This document shows positions 27,262 through 36,005 of a stretch of 64,000 bases of DNA, in pieces. The notes under the pieces are model-generated. The model did no database searches. It worked only from the letters and a program-made list of their open reading frames with translations, and was not told the DNA's origin. This DNA comes from Gracilibacillus orientalis. Lineage in GTDB: Bacteria; Bacillota; Bacilli; Bacillales; Amphibacillaceae. The translations under genes and the position numbers were made by a program. The DNA is taken from NCBI RefSeq assembly GCF_900114645.1, contig NZ_FOTR01000007.1:124001-188000 (forward strand). The letters are read 5' to 3'. Numbering within the stretch: the first letter of the stretch is position 1; each line of letters opens with the position of its first letter.

Positions 27262-28629
27262 CGGTATTTTCACGATAAAACAGGAACCTTTTCCCATTTC
27301 GCTAGATACTGAAATCGTTCCTTGGTGTACTTCTACAATATGTTTTACTATCGCTAATCCTAAGCCAGTTCCTCCCGTGTTACGACTTCTTGCTCTGTCC
27401 ACACGGTAAAATCTTTCAAAGATACGTTGTCTTGCTTCTTCTGGTATCCCAATTCCCGTATCTTCTACTTCTATTATGACTTCATTATCGTTTTCATCAA
27501 CCCGCAAGAAAATACTACCCTCTTCAGCCGTATAATTAATGGCATTATACATTAAATTTAATACCACCTGTTGTAATCTGTCAGGATCACCGTGAAATGA
27601 AATATTTGGTTTTATTTCTTTTATAAACTGAAGTGATTTATTACTTGCTTGCTGCTCCATTAACGTCAAACTGCTTTGCAACCATTCGTCCACTTCTATA
27701 AGTTTGGTTGACAGCTTCATTTCTTCTTTTTCTATTTTGGACAATTCGAGTAAATCATGTACCAATGATTGTAAACGAGTACTTTCTTTTAAAATAATTG
27801 TTAAAAATTGCTCTTTTATTTCATCTTCTGCCATTTCATCTTCTAACAAGGTTTCAGCAAAACCTCGAATCGACGTTATCGGCGTTTTTAATTCATGAGA
27901 AACGTTAGCTACAAAATCTTTACGCATTTCTTCGACACGCTTCAAATCTGTTATATCATGAAATACAAGGACTGCACCTTTTAACTCTTTTACATCGTTA
28001 ATAACAGGTGCACCAACCACTTCAAAATAGTGTTTTTCTCCATTTATGGATTTGGTAATATTACCTGTCATTTTTTCTTCGTACAAAAAAGTTTCCTGCA
28101 CCACTTTATGGATTGCGTCATCTTGTAACACGTCATAATATAGGAATCCAATATAATCAACAGAATTTTTCCCAAACATTTGCATGAATTTCCGGTTAAT
28201 CAAATGTACGTATCCTCTTTCATCAATTAACATCAATCCGCTTTCCATGTTATTCATAACTGTCTTCCATTGACTTCCTTGCATTTTTTCCTGGATAGAC
28301 ATTTCTTGTAAATTTCTAGCCAACACATTTATTGCATTACTTAGCTGTTGCGCTTCACCATGTGGCTTTACATATGTACGGGCATTATAATTTCCTTTTA
28401 CAAGTTCATTAGTAACATTAATAGACGCTCGAATCGGACGAACATAGTTTTCAAACATATGATATATTAACACCAATAGAATAATAAATCCGATTATCAA
28501 AGAAAATAATACAAAAAATTGCTCTTCTTCAGAGGTAAGGGGTAAAATTACAATACCTATTAATATAAATACAGAAGCTGTCATTAAAATGTAACGATAA
28601 AACAGGTTCATTCGTTTTTTGACGTCCAT
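27250..28629 (-). CDS. phoR: phosphate-response sensor histidine kinase PhoR
   Basis: This 459-residue kinase has two membrane helices close together near the N-terminus (12-30 and 35-58) with almost no outside loop, then HAMP (about 60-115), PAS (about 118-225), the dimerisation helix with the phosphohistidine in FVANVSHELKTPITS, and an HATPase domain (N box NLMYNAINYTA, DTGIGIPEEARQRIFERFYR, GGTGLGLAIVKHIV). B. subtilis PhoR has a large extracellular domain, so this form is shorter, as in several Bacillaceae. It follows phoP directly. Assignment rests on synteny with polA, phoP and icd. Confidence 0.9.
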   Translation of the reverse strand: MDVKKRMNLFYRYILMTASVFILIGIVILPLTSEEEQFFVLFSLIIGFIILLVLIYHMFENYVRPIRASINVTNELVKGNYNARTYVKPHGEAQQLSNAINVLARNLQEMSIQEKMQGSQWKTVMNNMESGLMLIDERGYVHLINRKFMQMFGKNSVDYIGFLYYDVLQDDAIHKVVQETFLYEEKMTGNITKSINGEKHYFEVVGAPVINDVKELKGAVLVFHDITDLKRVEEMRKDFVANVSHELKTPITSIRGFAETLLEDEMAEDEIKEQFLTIILKESTRLQSLVHDLLELSKIEKEEMKLSTKLIEVDEWLQSSLTLMEQQASNKSLQFIKEIKPNISFHGDPDRLQQVVLNLMYNAINYTAEEGSIFLRVDENDNEVIIEVEDTGIGIPEEARQRIFERFYRVDRARSRNTGGTGLGLAIVKHIVEVHQGTISVSSEMGKGSCFIVKIPKKW

Positions 28630-29324
28630 TAAAATGGCTCCTCCATTTTATAACCAAGTCCTCTAATCGTTTTGATATAAACTGGATGTTTTGTATCTGG
28701 CTCTATTTTTTCTCGTAAGTGGCTAACATGCACATCTACAATTCTTGTATCACCGACAAAATCATAATTCCAGACAGCACTTAGTAATTGATCACGCGAC
28801 AATACTTTACCTTTATGTTTAGAAAGATAGTGCAATAGTTCAAACTCTTTTCGGGTAAAGCTGAGAGCTTCCCCTTTTATCGTAGCTTCATATTGTTGTG
28901 GATAGATAAGTAGTTCTGAAATTTTAATAAACGGCTGGTCATCCGATCCTTCTTGTTTTCTAGTTCTACGCAAAATCGCTTTAATTCTTGCTACTACTTC
29001 CTTCGGGCTAAATGGCTTTGTTAAATAGTCATCAGCGCCCAGTTCCAACCCTAACACTTTATCAAATTCATCATCTTTTGCCGTTAACATTAATATAGGT
29101 GTTTCAATTTGCTTCTGCCTTAGAGCTTTACATACTTCTGTACCTTCCATACCTGGTAACATTAAGTCTAATATAATTAAGTCAAATTCGCCGGTAGCCG
29201 CTTTATGTAATCCCTCAGTTCCATCGAAAGCAGTATCCGTTTTAAATCCAGACTTCTCAATATTATATTGCAATAAAGTTACAATAGATTGTTCATCATC
29301 AACGATTAATACTTTCTCTTCCAT
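28629..29324 (-). CDS. phoP: phosphate response regulator PhoP
   Basis: This 231-residue OmpR-type regulator has a receiver domain with D53 as phosphoacceptor (LIILDLMLPGMEGTEV), acidic pair D9-D10 and K in TKPFSPKEV. The C-terminal winged helix includes FTRKEFELLHYLSKHKGKVLSRDQLL, TRIVDVHVSHLREKIE and TIRGLGYKME. By synteny it is PhoP, which controls phosphate starvation genes. The ATG at 29324 fits the GGGGTG spacing; an in-frame start 5 codons upstream does not. The stop codon overlaps the phoR start. Confidence 0.93.
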   Translation of the reverse strand: MEEKVLIVDDEQSIVTLLQYNIEKSGFKTDTAFDGTEGLHKAATGEFDLIILDLMLPGMEGTEVCKALRQKQIETPILMLTAKDDEFDKVLGLELGADDYLTKPFSPKEVVARIKAILRRTRKQEGSDDQPFIKISELLIYPQQYEATIKGEALSFTRKEFELLHYLSKHKGKVLSRDQLLSAVWNYDFVGDTRIVDVHVSHLREKIEPDTKHPVYIKTIRGLGYKMEEPF

Positions 29325-29499
29325 TACAAAGCACCCCATCTTATTTTTATCTATATAACTTAATCATACATGGACGGGCATCTAATGTGAATAGTTCTAC
29401 ACAACAAAAATTGCAATTACATGTAAATTTTTCTTAACAATTCTTAATCTTCCTTTGACATTGCATCACCTTACCAGGTAAAAATCGCAACATGGCAAG

Positions 29500-29790
29500 T
29501 GTTGAACACCACTATGGAAAGGTACTTGTTTTACGCAGTTTAAAAACCGCGCAAAATTCCCTGATTCTGTTACGAAATAAATACAAACTGCACACTAATG
29601 AAAATTTGTCTTGGTATAACTTCCTCTCATTCTGATTTATGATGAGTGCTTGGAACGCTCCGGCAGAATACTGCACTTTCACCCGAGGGCACAAGTGCGA
29701 TTTTGCTTAAGTAGATGTGCACTTTTGGCCAGCGGGTGAAAGGAAGTGTTCTCCGTTGCCTTGGACTAGCACTCATCTCTAACAGAATGG
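29500..29790. repeat. dispersed structured repeat family B, copy 1
   Basis: This block resembles 39000-39210. Shared words include ATACAAACTGC followed by ACTAATG (29580-29600) and a nested hairpin with GCCC-TC-GGGTGAAAG on the minus strand (about 29680-29694). Flanking arms pair over distance: CTCTCATTCTGATTTATGA with TCTCTAACAGAATGGGAGG. A 60-codon minus-strand frame crosses it but shares only a short repeat-derived patch with the frame in copy 2, so I do not call a gene. Confidence 0.7.
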
Positions 29791-29971
29791 GAGGAAGGAA
29801 CACAAAAGTTACTAAATAATTTTAGTTTTGTGTGTATCATTATATATATTTACTTGTTTGCACAAAAAGCACCGGGGAGTTTAAAATGGAGAGACCTAAC
29901 TGAATGAGACAGAGGAAAAAGCACCCCCTGCGTCGTATATAAATTAAAACGACATTGGAGGTGCTTTTCTC

Positions 29972-30295
29972 ATGGGAGAAAAGAAAAATGTTTACTCAGA
30001 AGAAGTGAAACGAAACGTAATTGAGATGAAGTTATCAGGGGAATATACAAATCGACAGATCATGGAGAAGTTTGGAATACGTAATAAATCACAAATTATG
30101 ACCTGGATGAGGTGGTTTAGAAAGGGAGAGGAACATCGTCTTGGTCAACCAATTGGTAAACAGTATTCGTTCGGTAAGGGACCAGAAGAGTTAAGTGAAG
30201 TTGATCAATTAAAAAGAAAAATTGACTACTTAGAAATTAAAAATGAAATTTTAAAAAAGTACCAGGAAATCGAAAGGAGTTGGAACCAGAAGTAG
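29972..30295 (+). CDS. IS3-family transposase OrfA
   Basis: This 107-residue protein has an N-terminal helix-turn-helix (YSEEVKRNVIEMKLSGEYTNRQIMEKFGIRNKSQIMTWM) and a C-terminal leucine-zipper-like helix (LSEVDQLKRKIDYLEIKNEILKKYQE). OrfA binds the IS ends and can repress transposition. A slippery heptamer A-AAA-AAG at 30253-30259, in the correct phase, should allow -1 frameshifting into orfB to make OrfAB. The SD-like AAAGGAG near 30274 could also aid frameshifting. Confidence 0.92.
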   Translation: MGEKKNVYSEEVKRNVIEMKLSGEYTNRQIMEKFGIRNKSQIMTWMRWFRKGEEHRLGQPIGKQYSFGKGPEELSEVDQLKRKIDYLEIKNEILKKYQEIERSWNQK

Positions 30296-31134
30296 TGATT
30301 AAACTAGTTGATTCTTTAAAAAACCTATACACTGTAAAGCTGATATGTGAGTGTATAGGGGTGCCAAGAGCCACCTATTATCGTTGGGTTCAAAAATCCT
30401 GGGGACCAACTGAGCTAGAACAACAAATTATCGATATCTGTAAATCCTTAAAATACCGTGTTGGTCATCGTATGGTTAAGAAAATTTTGAAAGGAGATCA
30501 TAATATTCTTGTGAATCGAAATACGGTTCAAAGAATCATGCAAAAGTATACGATTCAATGTCGCGTCAAACCAAAAAGAAAAACAAGATTTGCTGGCGAA
30601 AGTAAGTGTATCGTTCCCAATGTATTGGAACAGAATTTCAGGGCAGATGGACCAAATCAAAAATGGGTTACTGACATTACCTACTTACCTTTTGGTGACT
30701 CTATGATGTATTTATCCACGATTATGGACTTATATAATAACGAAATTGTTGCTTATCGAGTTAACCATACCCAAGCAGTAGAACTCGTATTAGATACATT
30801 GAAAGTAGCATGCAATGGGCGTGAAACGAAAGGACTGATTCTTCACAGTGATCAGGGATCGCAATATACATCATATGCTTTTCAAGGTTTAGCCGAAGAA
30901 AAAGGCATTATCACAAGCATGTCCCGCAAAGGCAATTGCTTTGATAATGCCGTCATTGAATCCTTCCACTCCACCATAAAGTCGGAAGAATTCTACACAC
31001 ACCAAAAGGTGCATCTCACAAACTCTATTGTACTAGAAAAAGTGGAATCTTACATGTATTATTACAACTATATACGACCGTTTTCAAAATTAAACAGCCT
31101 TTCCCCAGTTCAATTCAGGGCAAAGGCTGCATAG
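30280..31134 (+). CDS. IS3-family transposase OrfB (integrase domain)
   Basis: The 284-residue frame has an HTH_21-type region (LEQQIIDICKSLKYRVGHRMVKKILK) and a full retroviral-type integrase core with the DDE residues: D in WVTDITYLP, D in LILHSDQGSQYTS and E in NAVIESFHSTIKSE. It ends with the usual NYIRPFSKLNSLSPVQF. It is in the -1 frame relative to orfA, and the frame is open from just before the slippery site. It is probably made mainly as an OrfAB fusion; the TTG at 30280 is a possible independent start. Confidence 0.92.
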   Translation: MEPEVVIKLVDSLKNLYTVKLICECIGVPRATYYRWVQKSWGPTELEQQIIDICKSLKYRVGHRMVKKILKGDHNILVNRNTVQRIMQKYTIQCRVKPKRKTRFAGESKCIVPNVLEQNFRADGPNQKWVTDITYLPFGDSMMYLSTIMDLYNNEIVAYRVNHTQAVELVLDTLKVACNGRETKGLILHSDQGSQYTSYAFQGLAEEKGIITSMSRKGNCFDNAVIESFHSTIKSEEFYTHQKVHLTNSIVLEKVESYMYYYNYIRPFSKLNSLSPVQFRAKAA

Positions 31135-31199
31135 GTGCTTTTTTTCTTGTCTCATATTACTAGGTCAGTTCAAAACTCTCCGGTGCTTTTTTTCTCTAA

Positions 31200-32465
31200 T
31201 TAGTCCATATTTTTGATTAGCTCATCAGCAAATTCTGATGCTTTCACTTCTGTTGCGCCATCCATTAGACGCGCAAAGTCATATGTTACAACTTTTGAAC
31301 CGATAGTTTTGTCCATAGACTTAAGGATTAATTCACCAGCTTCTCTCCATCCTAGGTGTTCAAGCATTAATACACCAGAAAGAACAACAGAAGAAGGATT
31401 TACTTTATCAAGGCCAGCATATTTTGGCGCAGTGCCGTGTGTTGCTTCAAAAATAGCGTGTCCTGATTCATAGTTAATGTTTGCACCTGGTGCAATACCG
31501 ATACCACCAACCTGTGCAGCTAGTGCATCTGATACATAGTCACCATTTAAGTTCATTGTCGCAACAACATCAAATTCTTTTGGACGAGTAAGAATTTGTT
31601 GTAAGAAAATATCCGCAATCGCATCTTTTACAATGATACGACCAGCTGCTTCAGCGTCTGCTTGTGCTTTATCTGCTGCGTCACGGCCTTTTTCTTCTGT
31701 AATCTTGTCATATTCTGCCCATGTGAATACTTTATCGCCGTATTCTTTTTCCGCTAGTTCATAACCCCAGCTTTTGAAGGCACCTTCTGTAAATTTCATG
31801 ATGTTACCTTTATGTACTAGAGTAACACTCTTACGTCCTTCATTTATTGCATAATCAATTGCTGCACGTACTAGTCGATTTGTACCTTCTTGTGATACTG
31901 GCTTCACACCGATACCAGATGTTTCAGGGAAACGGATATTTTCAACACCCATTTCATTTTGAAGGAAGTCGATTACTTTCTTCGCCTCGTCGGATCCTTT
32001 TTGCCATTCGATACCTGCATAAATATCTTCTGTGTTTTCACGGAAGATAACCATGTCTGTATCCTCAGGACGCTTAACAGGAGATGGTACACCCTCAAAC
32101 CAACGCACCGGGCGTAGACAAGTAAATAGATCTAATTTTTGACGAAGTGCTACATTTAAGGAACGGATACCCCCACCGATTGGTGTTGTAAGAGGTCCTT
32201 TAATCGCAATTTTATATTCACGGATTGCATCAAGAGTTTCTTCTGGTAACCATTCACCAGTTTGGTCATATGCTTTTTGACCAGCAAGAACTTCTTTCCA
32301 CTCAATTCCTTTTTCACCGTTATAAGCTTTTTCAACCGATGCTTCTAGTACACGGCTAGCTGCTGCCCAAATATCTGGACCAATTCCGTCCCCTTCAATA
32401 AAAGGAATAACTGGTTTATTTGGTGTTTGCACAACACCATTTTCTACAGTAATTTTTTCACCCAT
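31200..32465 (-). CDS. icd: isocitrate dehydrogenase (NADP+)
   Basis: This 421-residue enzyme matches bacterial [22 protein letters not shown], the substrate loop with the phosphorylatable-type serine in [28 protein letters not shown]-like [39 protein letters not shown] and [14 protein letters not shown]. It oxidises isocitrate to 2-oxoglutarate. It follows citZ by 57 bases, as in B. subtilis citZ-icd-mdh, but the next gene, mdh, is missing and an IS lies 8 bases past the icd stop. Confidence 0.97.
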   Translation of the reverse strand: MGEKITVENGVVQTPNKPVIPFIEGDGIGPDIWAAASRVLEASVEKAYNGEKGIEWKEVLAGQKAYDQTGEWLPEETLDAIREYKIAIKGPLTTPIGGGIRSLNVALRQKLDLFTCLRPVRWFEGVPSPVKRPEDTDMVIFRENTEDIYAGIEWQKGSDEAKKVIDFLQNEMGVENIRFPETSGIGVKPVSQEGTNRLVRAAIDYAINEGRKSVTLVHKGNIMKFTEGAFKSWGYELAEKEYGDKVFTWAEYDKITEEKGRDAADKAQADAEAAGRIIVKDAIADIFLQQILTRPKEFDVVATMNLNGDYVSDALAAQVGGIGIAPGANINYESGHAIFEATHGTAPKYAGLDKVNPSSVVLSGVLMLEHLGWREAGELILKSMDKTIGSKVVTYDFARLMDGATEVKASEFADELIKNMD

Positions 32466-32522
32466 AATTCAAATTCCTCCTAGATTCATTAATATTTATA
32501 TCATTTTCAACAAAGAAAATGG

Positions 32523-33638
32523 TTAACGTTGATTGATATCCACATACACTTGTTTTTGTGGACCTACGTATTCAGCACGTGGTCTGATTAAACGGTTGTT
32601 CTCATATTGTTCTAAAATATGTGCAATCCAACCGGAGAAACGACTCATTGCAAAAATTGGCGTGTAAAGATCATGTTTAATCCCTAAACTATGGTACACC
32701 GAAGCGGAGTAGAAATCAACATTGGCTGGTAAGCCTTTTTCCGCTTTAATATAATCTTCAATCTTCACGGACATATCATACCATTTTTCCGTCCCATGAA
32801 GTGCTGTTAATTCTTTCGACATTTTCTTCAAATGTTTCGCACGCGGGTCACCATTCTTATAAACACGGTGGCCCATACCCATAATTTTTTCTTTATTTGC
32901 CATTTTTTCTTTTACAAATGGAATCGCATTATCTACTTCACCTATTTCAAGCAACATTTCCATAACTTGCTCGTTGGCACCACCGTGAAGTGGTCCTTTA
33001 AGCGCACCAATTGCAGCAGTTATTCCTGAATAAATATCAGATAATGTAGCAACACATACACGCGAGGTGAATGTAGATGCATTTAATTCATGATCTGCGT
33101 GAAGCACTAATGCCTTGTTAATAGCTTCCACTTCTAAATCACTTGGTTCTTCTCCATTCAGCATATAGAGGAAGTTAGCTGGATAGCTTAAGCCTTTTTT
33201 CGGCTGTATGATACCCTTTCCATCGCGAATGCGTGAAAAAGCAGTTACAATAGAAGCTACTTTTGCTTGCAGTCGAACAGCTTTACGTTTATTTGCCTCA
33301 TCAGTCATCTCATCAGCTTCAGGATCATATAATCCAAGTAGTGAAACAGCTGTTCTTAGCGCAGCCATTGGATGAACATTATGTATATCATAAGAATTAA
33401 AATGTTCTACTACTCCATCTGGTAGTGTCATATTTTCAAATAAGTCTTTTTCCAGCTCAGCTAACTCTTCTTTATTTGGAAGCCTTTTATTCCATAATAA
33501 AAAAACAACTTCTTCAAAGCTAGCATTCTCTGCCAAGTCATCAATCGTATAACCGACATACGTAAGCTGGTCATCAATAATGGAACTTACTTTTGACTCT
33601 GCTGCTACTATCCCTTCAAGTCCTTTCGTTGTAGACAT
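32523..33638 (-). CDS. citZ: citrate synthase
   Basis: This 371-residue citrate synthase has catalytic histidines in HADHELNAST and GMGHRVYKNGDPRAKHLK and the aspartate in NVDFYSASVYHSLG. GPLHGGANEQVMEML and FAMSRFSGWIAHILEQ are also typical. It condenses oxaloacetate and acetyl-CoA at the entry to the TCA cycle. It is the first gene of citZ-icd. A promoter and a cre-like site lie upstream at 33729-33771, consistent with CcpA control known for citZ. Confidence 0.97.
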   Translation of the reverse strand: MSTTKGLEGIVAAESKVSSIIDDQLTYVGYTIDDLAENASFEEVVFLLWNKRLPNKEELAELEKDLFENMTLPDGVVEHFNSYDIHNVHPMAALRTAVSLLGLYDPEADEMTDEANKRKAVRLQAKVASIVTAFSRIRDGKGIIQPKKGLSYPANFLYMLNGEEPSDLEVEAINKALVLHADHELNASTFTSRVCVATLSDIYSGITAAIGALKGPLHGGANEQVMEMLLEIGEVDNAIPFVKEKMANKEKIMGMGHRVYKNGDPRAKHLKKMSKELTALHGTEKWYDMSVKIEDYIKAEKGLPANVDFYSASVYHSLGIKHDLYTPIFAMSRFSGWIAHILEQYENNRLIRPRAEYVGPQKQVYVDINQR

Positions 33639-33728
33639 AACATCCCTCTCCTTTTCTTATCCAAATTGCTTTTACTTCTATCCTCAAAAGCGATAAAAAT
33701 AATGGTGCTTTTGAACATCCCCAAGCCT

Positions 33729-33771
33729 ATTATAAACAAACAAAAAAAGATAGTAAATGAAAACGATTAAA
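33729..33771 (-). promoter_or_regulatory. citZ promoter with cre-like site
   Basis: On the minus strand TTTACT (33752-33757) and TATAAT (33729-33734) are 17 bases apart. Just upstream and overlapping by one base, the plus-strand word ATGAAAACGATTAAA (33757-33771) matches the cre pattern with one mismatch. CcpA repression of citZ is known in B. subtilis. Confidence 0.6.
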
Positions 33772-33818
33772 ATTTATCATATAATCTTGTTTTCTTTCAT
33801 AGCTTGTATTACCTTTCC

Positions 33819-34289
33819 TTACTTAAGAAATGGAAGTGCATCAAGCATTCTGATAATAACATATGCTATTCCCGCACCGATTAATGGACCTACTGCAACA
33901 CCTTGAAACACTACAACAGCGATAATCGTTCCAACTACCAGTGCAGTAGTAATTTCGGGATCATTTGCTAACAATGAAAGCCCATATTTTGCTATGACTG
34001 CTACGAACATACCAGCAATAAGTGCAACCCAAGCATGGTAAGATTTTACACTTTGTAATAAGTCTTTCAAGCCTATATCACCGTTTGCAATCGGAATCAG
34101 AACAGCAACCGTTATGATGATGACACCCCAGCCAATTCCTTTATCTTGTATGTATGGAAAAAGTTTATCATCAATTTTTAATAATTTCATTCCAAAAAGT
34201 ATGTATACAGCTACCATAATGGCCTGGTTTTTAGCAATGTATCCAAGCAAAAATAATATGAGTAAAAAAATCGTTGAACTACTAAACAT
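33819..34289 (-). CDS. ytwI: DUF441 membrane protein YtwI
   Basis: This 156-residue protein is almost all hydrophobic, with four to five membrane helices. The DUF441 pattern is clear: LGYIAKNQAIMVAVYILFGMKLL, GIGWGVIIITVAVLIPIANG and GVAVGPLIGAGIAYVIIRML. In B. subtilis ytwI lies between citZ and ytvI, as here. Its role is unknown. It is divergent from ytvI. Confidence 0.87.
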   Translation of the reverse strand: MFSSSTIFLLILFLLGYIAKNQAIMVAVYILFGMKLLKIDDKLFPYIQDKGIGWGVIIITVAVLIPIANGDIGLKDLLQSVKSYHAWVALIAGMFVAVIAKYGLSLLANDPEITTALVVGTIIAVVVFQGVAVGPLIGAGIAYVIIRMLDALPFLK

Positions 34290-34384
34290 TACACGTCCTC
34301 CACTGCTTTCTAGCCAATGTTTATCTTATCACAAAGTACTTACTTTTGAAAAAAATAACCTCTGATTCCAAAGGAGATTTTAAT

Positions 34385-35509
34385 GTGCTAACCAAGCAAA
34401 TGATATTAAGGATCTTTTACCTCATTAGTATTCTTTCGCTGCTTTTATTTACTATATATCTGATTATCCAATTTTTATTTCCATTCTTTTTGGCTTGTAT
34501 ATTTGCTATTCTTCTATATCCAGTTATTCAATTGATGCATATTCATTTAAAAATCCCTTATGTAATCAGCTGTCTATTAGGAATATTAATTGCTATCGTC
34601 AGTACCATTTTATCGCTTTTTTATATCGGTGTGGAATTTTTGCAAGGAATTATTTATTTAACGAAATGGATTCCGGATAATCTCCGCTTTTTATTGGAAC
34701 AGTCCATTAACCATTTTAATCAATGGATACAACCACTCATTCAAAAAGCGAATCAATATATCCATAGTCTGCCTGAAGAACAGCATTCTATTATTGATGA
34801 ACAATTAGCCGAAATCAGTATAAGTATTGCCGATCAAGTTGCCTATTTATTAGAAATAATATTGAACTGGCTTGGAAACCAAGTATCCAGTTTACCCGGA
34901 TCTGTTACTATATTAATATTTTCTTTCTTGTGTACTTTTTTCATTTGCAAAGATTGGGACAAGTTCTATCTATATGTTTCGAACAAAGTCCCTTTATCAT
35001 ACATCGAAATTGCAACAACTGTTTCCAAACAAATAAAAACAAAGATCATAAGATATTTAAAAGCCCAATTATTACTTATTTCTATTACTTTCATCATTAT
35101 TTTTCTGGGCTTAAGCATATTCCAAATTAAGCATGCTTTTACCATAGCTCTTTTGATGGCTATAGTAGATCTGTTACCTATTTTAGGAACTGGGATTATT
35201 TTTGTACCTTGGAGTTTATATTTGTTTATGATGGGAGAATCGACATTGGCAATTTGCTTGTTTTCCCTTTATTTATTCGTTATTCTGCAAAGACAAATAT
35301 TGGAGCCCAAAATCGTTTCCAATGCTTTAGGGATTCATCCTATCTTGACGATCTCAGCCATCTATTTAGGCTTTCAATTATTTGGTGTTAAAGGAATATG
35401 GCTAGGTCCTGCTATCCTGTTTGTCGGAAAAGCATGTAGTGAAGCCAAGTTGTTCTACATCATTTGGCAATACATTAGGCATAATCGCATTAACGTCGAT
35501 AAATCGTGA
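34385..35509 (+). CDS. ytvI: sporulation integral membrane protein YtvI
   Basis: This 374-residue protein of the AI-2E transporter-like (UPF0118) superfamily has about eight membrane helices. The central amphipathic stretch is WIPDNLRFLLEQSINHFNQWIQ, and the C-terminal half holds VDLLPILGTGIIFVPWSLY and LEPKIVSNALGIHPILTISAIYLGFQLFGVKGIWLGP, both typical. Synteny with ytwI and fxsA supports YtvI. AAAGGAG, 8 bases before GTG at 34385, sets the start; the longer frame would begin inside the SD region. Its 3' end overlaps convergent fxsA by 20 bases. Confidence 0.87.
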   Translation: MLTKQMILRIFYLISILSLLLFTIYLIIQFLFPFFLACIFAILLYPVIQLMHIHLKIPYVISCLLGILIAIVSTILSLFYIGVEFLQGIIYLTKWIPDNLRFLLEQSINHFNQWIQPLIQKANQYIHSLPEEQHSIIDEQLAEISISIADQVAYLLEIILNWLGNQVSSLPGSVTILIFSFLCTFFICKDWDKFYLYVSNKVPLSYIEIATTVSKQIKTKIIRYLKAQLLLISITFIIIFLGLSIFQIKHAFTIALLMAIVDLLPILGTGIIFVPWSLYLFMMGESTLAICLFSLYLFVILQRQILEPKIVSNALGIHPILTISAIYLGFQLFGVKGIWLGPAILFVGKACSEAKLFYIIWQYIRHNRINVDKS

Positions 35510-35882
35510 ATTTTCCACTATTCAACCATTTACGAGCAATGTTTTGAAACATATTTTTAAATGGTCTTCTGGTAAAAGGAATTAACAGACAAAACCCGAT
35601 GAGATCTGTTATAAACCCTGGTGTTAGCAGAACGACTCCACCAATCAATATACAAATACCATCAAATATAGATGCTTGTGGTGCATAACCCATGCTCATT
35701 GACTCTTGTGCTTTTCTTAACGTTTCTAACCCTTGATGTTTAGCAAGCCAAGCACCTATTACTCCAGTAAATATAATCATTATAATAAGCCACCACGGCC
35801 CTATATAACCACCGGCCCAAACAAAAATACCAATTTCTAACGCAGGAACTACCAAAATAAATAATAGTAACCATCGAAACAT
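35490..35882 (-). CDS. fxsA: FxsA family membrane protein
   Basis: This 130-residue protein has three to four membrane helices and the FxsA pattern: VPALEIGIFVWAGGYIGPWWLIIMIIFTGVIGAWLAKHQGLETLRKAQ, then GICILIGGVVLLTPGFITDLIGFCLLIPFTRR. E. coli FxsA affects phage exclusion by F plasmids; the role in Bacillaceae (YtzA position) is unknown. SD AAGGGTG favours ATG 35882. It converges on and overlaps ytvI. Confidence 0.85.
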   Translation of the reverse strand: MFRWLLLFILVVPALEIGIFVWAGGYIGPWWLIIMIIFTGVIGAWLAKHQGLETLRKAQESMSMGYAPQASIFDGICILIGGVVLLTPGFITDLIGFCLLIPFTRRPFKNMFQNIARKWLNSGKFTIYRR

Positions 35883-35961
35883 ACTCATCACCCTTTTCAG
35901 ATAAAGAAAAACTAAATTTTCTTATACTATTAACCTTAAAATTCTATACTCTCTAATAGTG

Positions 35962-35997
35962 TAAAAATAGAGAAGAAGGCTAGCTTCTTCTCTATTA
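35962..35997 (-). terminator. terminator of pfkA-pyk
   Basis: Minus-strand stem AATAGAGAAGAAGCT / AGCCTTCTTCTCTATT (near-perfect, almost no loop) with trailing T residues, 8 bases past the pyk stop. Confidence 0.9.
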
Positions 35998-36005
35998 CTC
36001 AGTTT

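Larger units (their letters stand above)
29864..31191 (+). mobile_element. IS3-family insertion sequence, apparently intact
   Basis: Two transposase frames are flanked by inverted ends: AAAAAGCACCGGGGAG on the left and its near complement CTCTCCGGTGCTTTTT on the right. Similarity continues inward for about 50 bases, through ATGAGACA and another AAAAAGCACC. The exact ends lie in A/T runs, so the target duplication cannot be fixed. It occupies the space between phoP and icd, ending 8 bases from the icd stop. No frame damage is seen, so it may be active. Confidence 0.9.

Noticed and set aside
29512-29694. 60-codon minus-strand frame sharing SLYL-R-R residues with a frame at 39007-39207
   Set aside because: The similarity comes from repeat family B at DNA level; the frames otherwise differ and have no SD.
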